From the NCBI GenBank assembly GCA_020629155.1, contig JAHDDW010000012.1:1-64000 (forward strand): a stretch of 64,000 bases of DNA. Direction: 5' to 3'. The translations under genes and the position numbers were made by a program. Source of the stretch: Acidimicrobiales bacterium (lineage in GTDB: Bacteria; Actinomycetota; Acidimicrobiia; Acidimicrobiales; SZUA-35). Each line of letters begins with the position of its first letter. The stretch's first letter is position 1. Under the pieces are notes generated by a model. That model did not search any database and had not been told where the DNA came from. It saw only the letters and a list, made by a program, of their open reading frames with translations. Shown one piece after another: positions 61,572-64,000 of the stretch.

Positions 61572-62561
61572 ATGAACGAGCAAACCTTACCGCATTCTCT
61601 CGACTCAAGATTTACAGATCGATCAATCGGCTTGGGAACGTTTCCTTTCTCAAACATTTTTACTGAAGTAACTCAAGATGAAGCTGAGGCTATCGTCGGC
61701 GAATTTATAGATGCAGGTGGCTTTTACATAGAAACAGCCCCGATCTACCCGCAGTCGCAAGTACATCTTGGCGACATTCTGAAAAATTTCAATCGAGATT
61801 CTTTTTTGCTGGGAACAAAATGCGCGTTAGCCCCAGGTCCAGACAAAGCGCCAACTTTGTCGGGAACAAGCAAAGCAATCGAGTCACATGTACAAAGTGA
61901 GCTTAGCCGTCTTGGACTTGACTATGTAGATCTGATCGCCACACATACCACTCCCACAAACGTATCGCCTTCGCAAGCAGCTGCAGCTATGGAATCGATC
62001 CGAGAAGCGGGTCTCGTCAAACATATTGGAGTCTCAAACGTCACACCTGACGAGCTGCGTAACTATCTAGAAGGTGGACAGATCAATCTCATCCAAAACA
62101 GATATTCAGTTCTGCACCGCAGCGAAACAGAGTATCTACTCGACCTCTGCAATGAGCAGAACATTTTTCTCAACCCATACCAAATAATCGAGCGAGGCCA
62201 GTTATTAGAAGGCACAACTTCTCGCCGCAACAATGATCTACGAAACCAGAAACCAGAATACATCGGCGACGCTGACAAACATGTTCGCAACTGGGTGAAG
62301 ACAGCGCTTGCCCCAATTGCTGAAGCGAGCAATACCTCTCTAAAGGCTCTTGTCATACGTTGGGCCTACGGCGTCGACCGAGTAACGCTTCCTGTGATCG
62401 GCGCAACAAATAGACAGCAGGTACGAGATACTATGAAGACCGTTCAAGAACCGCTTGAAACATCGGTTTATGAACAAATCGAGAACGCATTTGCCGACCT
62501 TGAAACGCAAGTACAACGATTGTTTGGCGTTAGTGTCCCAGAATTTAGAGGCTTAGACTAG
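61572..62561 (+). CDS. Aldo/keto reductase
   Basis: 329 residues with the family's barrel pattern: GLGTFPFSN at the start, Lys in LLGTKCAL, His in DLIATHTTP, GVSNVTPDELRNYL and NRYSVLHRSE. The general-acid Tyr is in APIYPQS. The usual Asp of the catalytic tetrad (in a D-T-A motif) appears as Glu (YIETAPIY), a conservative change. It would reduce aldehydes or ketones with NADPH; the substrate is unknown. The last 25 residues are variable. It is monocistronic and convergent with the phosphatase gene. Confidence 0.88.
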   Translation: MNEQTLPHSLDSRFTDRSIGLGTFPFSNIFTEVTQDEAEAIVGEFIDAGGFYIETAPIYPQSQVHLGDILKNFNRDSFLLGTKCALAPGPDKAPTLSGTSKAIESHVQSELSRLGLDYVDLIATHTTPTNVSPSQAAAAMESIREAGLVKHIGVSNVTPDELRNYLEGGQINLIQNRYSVLHRSETEYLLDLCNEQNIFLNPYQIIERGQLLEGTTSRRNNDLRNQKPEYIGDADKHVRNWVKTALAPIAEASNTSLKALVIRWAYGVDRVTLPVIGATNRQQVRDTMKTVQEPLETSVYEQIENAFADLETQVQRLFGVSVPEFRGLD

Positions 62562-62645
62562 CTGCTTTTTAATTATTTTTGCAATCGGCTATACATGGTT
62601 ACAGTCGATCGTAGGCACAGCAGTGTTTAGAAAAACCTCTACTGG

Positions 62646-63476
62646 TTACGAAAATTCAGGTGGCAAGATTTTTTGCAACTTAGGGAGCAGCGCAGGGTTG
62701 GCGACCGAGAAACCATCGCCGACGCTACAGTCTTGCTCGTCAACGCCATGATGCACTGCGCCTGCCTCATTTGCAATAATCACACCAGCAGCACAATCCC
62801 AAAAATTTACACCCGTTTCATAATACGCATCGACCCGACCAGCGGCGACTGCACACAGATCTAGGGCACAAGAACCCATACGGCGAATGTCCCGAACTTG
62901 CGGCAAAACTTTTGTAAGAGCTTGGGCCTGAGCAACTCGACGCTGCGTATCATAACCAAACCCTGTAGCGATCAATGCTGTCGCTAACTCATCTTTTGCT
63001 GAACAATGCACTAATGTTTCAACATCGCCGAGACGAAGGGTCGCTCCCCCACCTTTCGAGGCACAATAAAGTTCGTCCAACACAGGATTATAGACCGCAC
63101 CAGCAACAATGTGGCCATCAGCCACAGCAGCTAAAGAAACAGAAAAAGCCGGGATACCATACAGATAATTGACAGTGCCATCTATAGGATCAACAGACCA
63201 AAAAACACCGCTTGACCCTTTGATATCAACACCCTCTTCTCCACCTATCGCATCATCTGGCCTCATTTTTTGCAGCTCAGCGGTAATAAATTTTTCGACT
63301 TCAGTATCGCCATAAGTAACAATATCAACATCAGATGATTTTGTATTCACGCTGCGAGCAAGCGCTTCTTCACGTAACGCAACCGCCAACTTGCCAGCTT
63401 GCACCGCAATCGTTGCGGCTGTTTCTCGCAAATCTGTATACGTTTTCAAATCTTTGTTTGACATAATCGCCGTCAC
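62646..63476 (-). CDS. Inositol-monophosphatase-family phosphatase
   Basis: 276 residues. The metal-binding motifs are GGEEGVD (Glu), VDPIDGTVNYLYGIP (Asp, Asp, with Thr) and the late WDCAAGVIIANEAGA (Asp). The family hydrolyses inositol phosphate, fructose-1,6-bisphosphate, histidinol phosphate or PAP; the first is a reasonable default in an actinobacterium, which needs inositol for lipids or mycothiol. GTG 63476 overlaps the stop of the upstream dehydrogenase gene (GTGA), so the genes are coupled; ATG 63464 is the alternative start. Confidence 0.88.
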   Translation of the reverse strand: MTAIMSNKDLKTYTDLRETAATIAVQAGKLAVALREEALARSVNTKSSDVDIVTYGDTEVEKFITAELQKMRPDDAIGGEEGVDIKGSSGVFWSVDPIDGTVNYLYGIPAFSVSLAAVADGHIVAGAVYNPVLDELYCASKGGGATLRLGDVETLVHCSAKDELATALIATGFGYDTQRRVAQAQALTKVLPQVRDIRRMGSCALDLCAVAAGRVDAYYETGVNFWDCAAGVIIANEAGAVHHGVDEQDCSVGDGFSVANPALLPKLQKILPPEFS

Positions 63477-64000
63477 TTCCGCTTAAATAGTTTGTTTACT
63501 TTGTAAATCAACCGCACAGGAACGAACTTCAGCACCTTGGTGTAGACCTTATATTTAAAGGTTGGAACATACAAAAACTTTGCTTTCTCTATTCCTTCGA
63601 GACCACTCGCGGCGACCTCATCAGCGCTGAGCCACAAACGATCAGGCACACCTTTCGAATCAGAATTAGATCGCTGTTGAAATTCTGTACGGGTTAAGCC
63701 TGGGCAGATACAACTGACTGTGACGCCTTTAGGTGCAAGTTCAACCGCTATCGCTTGGCTGAACGAGCTAACAAAAGCTTTCGTTGCTGCATAGGTAGCC
63801 ACTGTTGGGCTGGGGCCAAAAGCCGCGACCGACGAAACATTCAAAATTTTTCCTTTGCCCCGTTTCGCCATGACAGCAGCCACTGCATGCGTCAAACGTT
63901 GCACTGCTATAACATTTACTTTCACAACGTTCACTTCATGGTCGATTGAAGATTCATGAAATTTGCCGTGAGAACCCATACCTGCATTGTTGACCAGCAA
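63473..64000 (-). CDS. Short-chain dehydrogenase/reductase, truncated by the window end
   Basis: 175 residues of the C-terminal part; the gene continues past base 64000, so the N-terminal nucleotide-binding glycine motif is not visible. NNAGMGSHG, the catalytic Ser in NVSSVAAFG and Tyr/Lys in YAATK are present, with PGLTRTEF after them. The C-terminus is basic (LIYKVNKLFKRK) and could contact the membrane, as in SDRs acting on lipids. It is coupled to the phosphatase gene downstream. Confidence 0.9.
   Translation of the reverse strand: MLVNNAGMGSHGKFHESSIDHEVNVVKVNVIAVQRLTHAVAAVMAKRGKGKILNVSSVAAFGPSPTVATYAATKAFVSSFSQAIAVELAPKGVTVSCICPGLTRTEFQQRSNSDSKGVPDRLWLSADEVAASGLEGIEKAKFLYVPTFKYKVYTKVLKFVPVRLIYKVNKLFKRK

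Overview
The window looks like a piece of a chromosome from an actinobacterium, most likely of the Acidimicrobiia or a related marine lineage. This is inferred from gene content, not from a search. Pointers are an enolase gene followed by an FtsB/DivIC-type gene, three membrane-anchored proteins with Rpf-like (resuscitation-promoting factor) C-terminal domains, a PGPGW membrane protein, a conserved actinobacterial coiled-coil protein, and GTG/TTG starts with short leaders. Base composition is moderate by eye, low for an actinobacterium. No rRNA, tRNA, CRISPR array or insertion sequence was recognised.

Layout. 1-77: the 3' tail of a plus-strand gene ending in a heptapeptide repeat. 112-4820 (minus): a MacB-type export system with lipoprotein, HlyD-like adaptor carrying a peptidoglycan-binding domain, ATPase and permease. 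5022-6293: citrate synthase. 6274-8720: an orphan membrane protein, an intergenic tandem-repeat array and an M24 peptidase next to a dispersed repeat. 8717-22913: mostly cell-envelope genes (three Rpf-like paralogues, three lipoproteins, a Gln-rich membrane protein, a frame-broken CHRD/OmpA protein), plus a helicase, a ROK kinase and two siroheme-pathway genes.

23096-44812 (minus) is the core: about 21.7 kb of tightly packed genes. A cytochrome b6f/bc-type complex (split cytochrome b, Rieske protein, di-heme cytochrome c, a 2x[4Fe-4S] ferredoxin and two membrane proteins of unknown function) runs straight into a complete 14-gene NADH dehydrogenase cluster, nuoA to nuoN. A membrane cytochrome c is transcribed divergently at 45049. 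The genes together describe a path from NADH through (mena)quinone to cytochrome c; no terminal oxidase is present in the window.

45993-55169 is more variable: a secreted metalloprotease-like protein with a perfect 207-bp internal duplication, a PLP-dependent enzyme of unknown substrate, and a photolyase flanked by two toxin-antitoxin modules. One toxin is frameshifted; the other module has a perfect 11-bp inverted-repeat operator over its promoter. A gene remnant and a second copy of the dispersed repeat follow. 55170-64000 returns to housekeeping genes: hemE-hemY, a hybrid histidine kinase, FtsB/DivIC-enolase, an aldo/keto reductase, an inositol-monophosphatase-family enzyme and a truncated short-chain dehydrogenase.

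The most notable points are the joint bc/complex I gene run, a short IPxHLxxR motif shared by two cytochrome-complex proteins, loss of the catalytic glutamate in two of three Rpf-like paralogues, the dispersed ATTCCC/GGGAAT repeat family, and several reading frames broken at short repeats that are either real or assembly errors.
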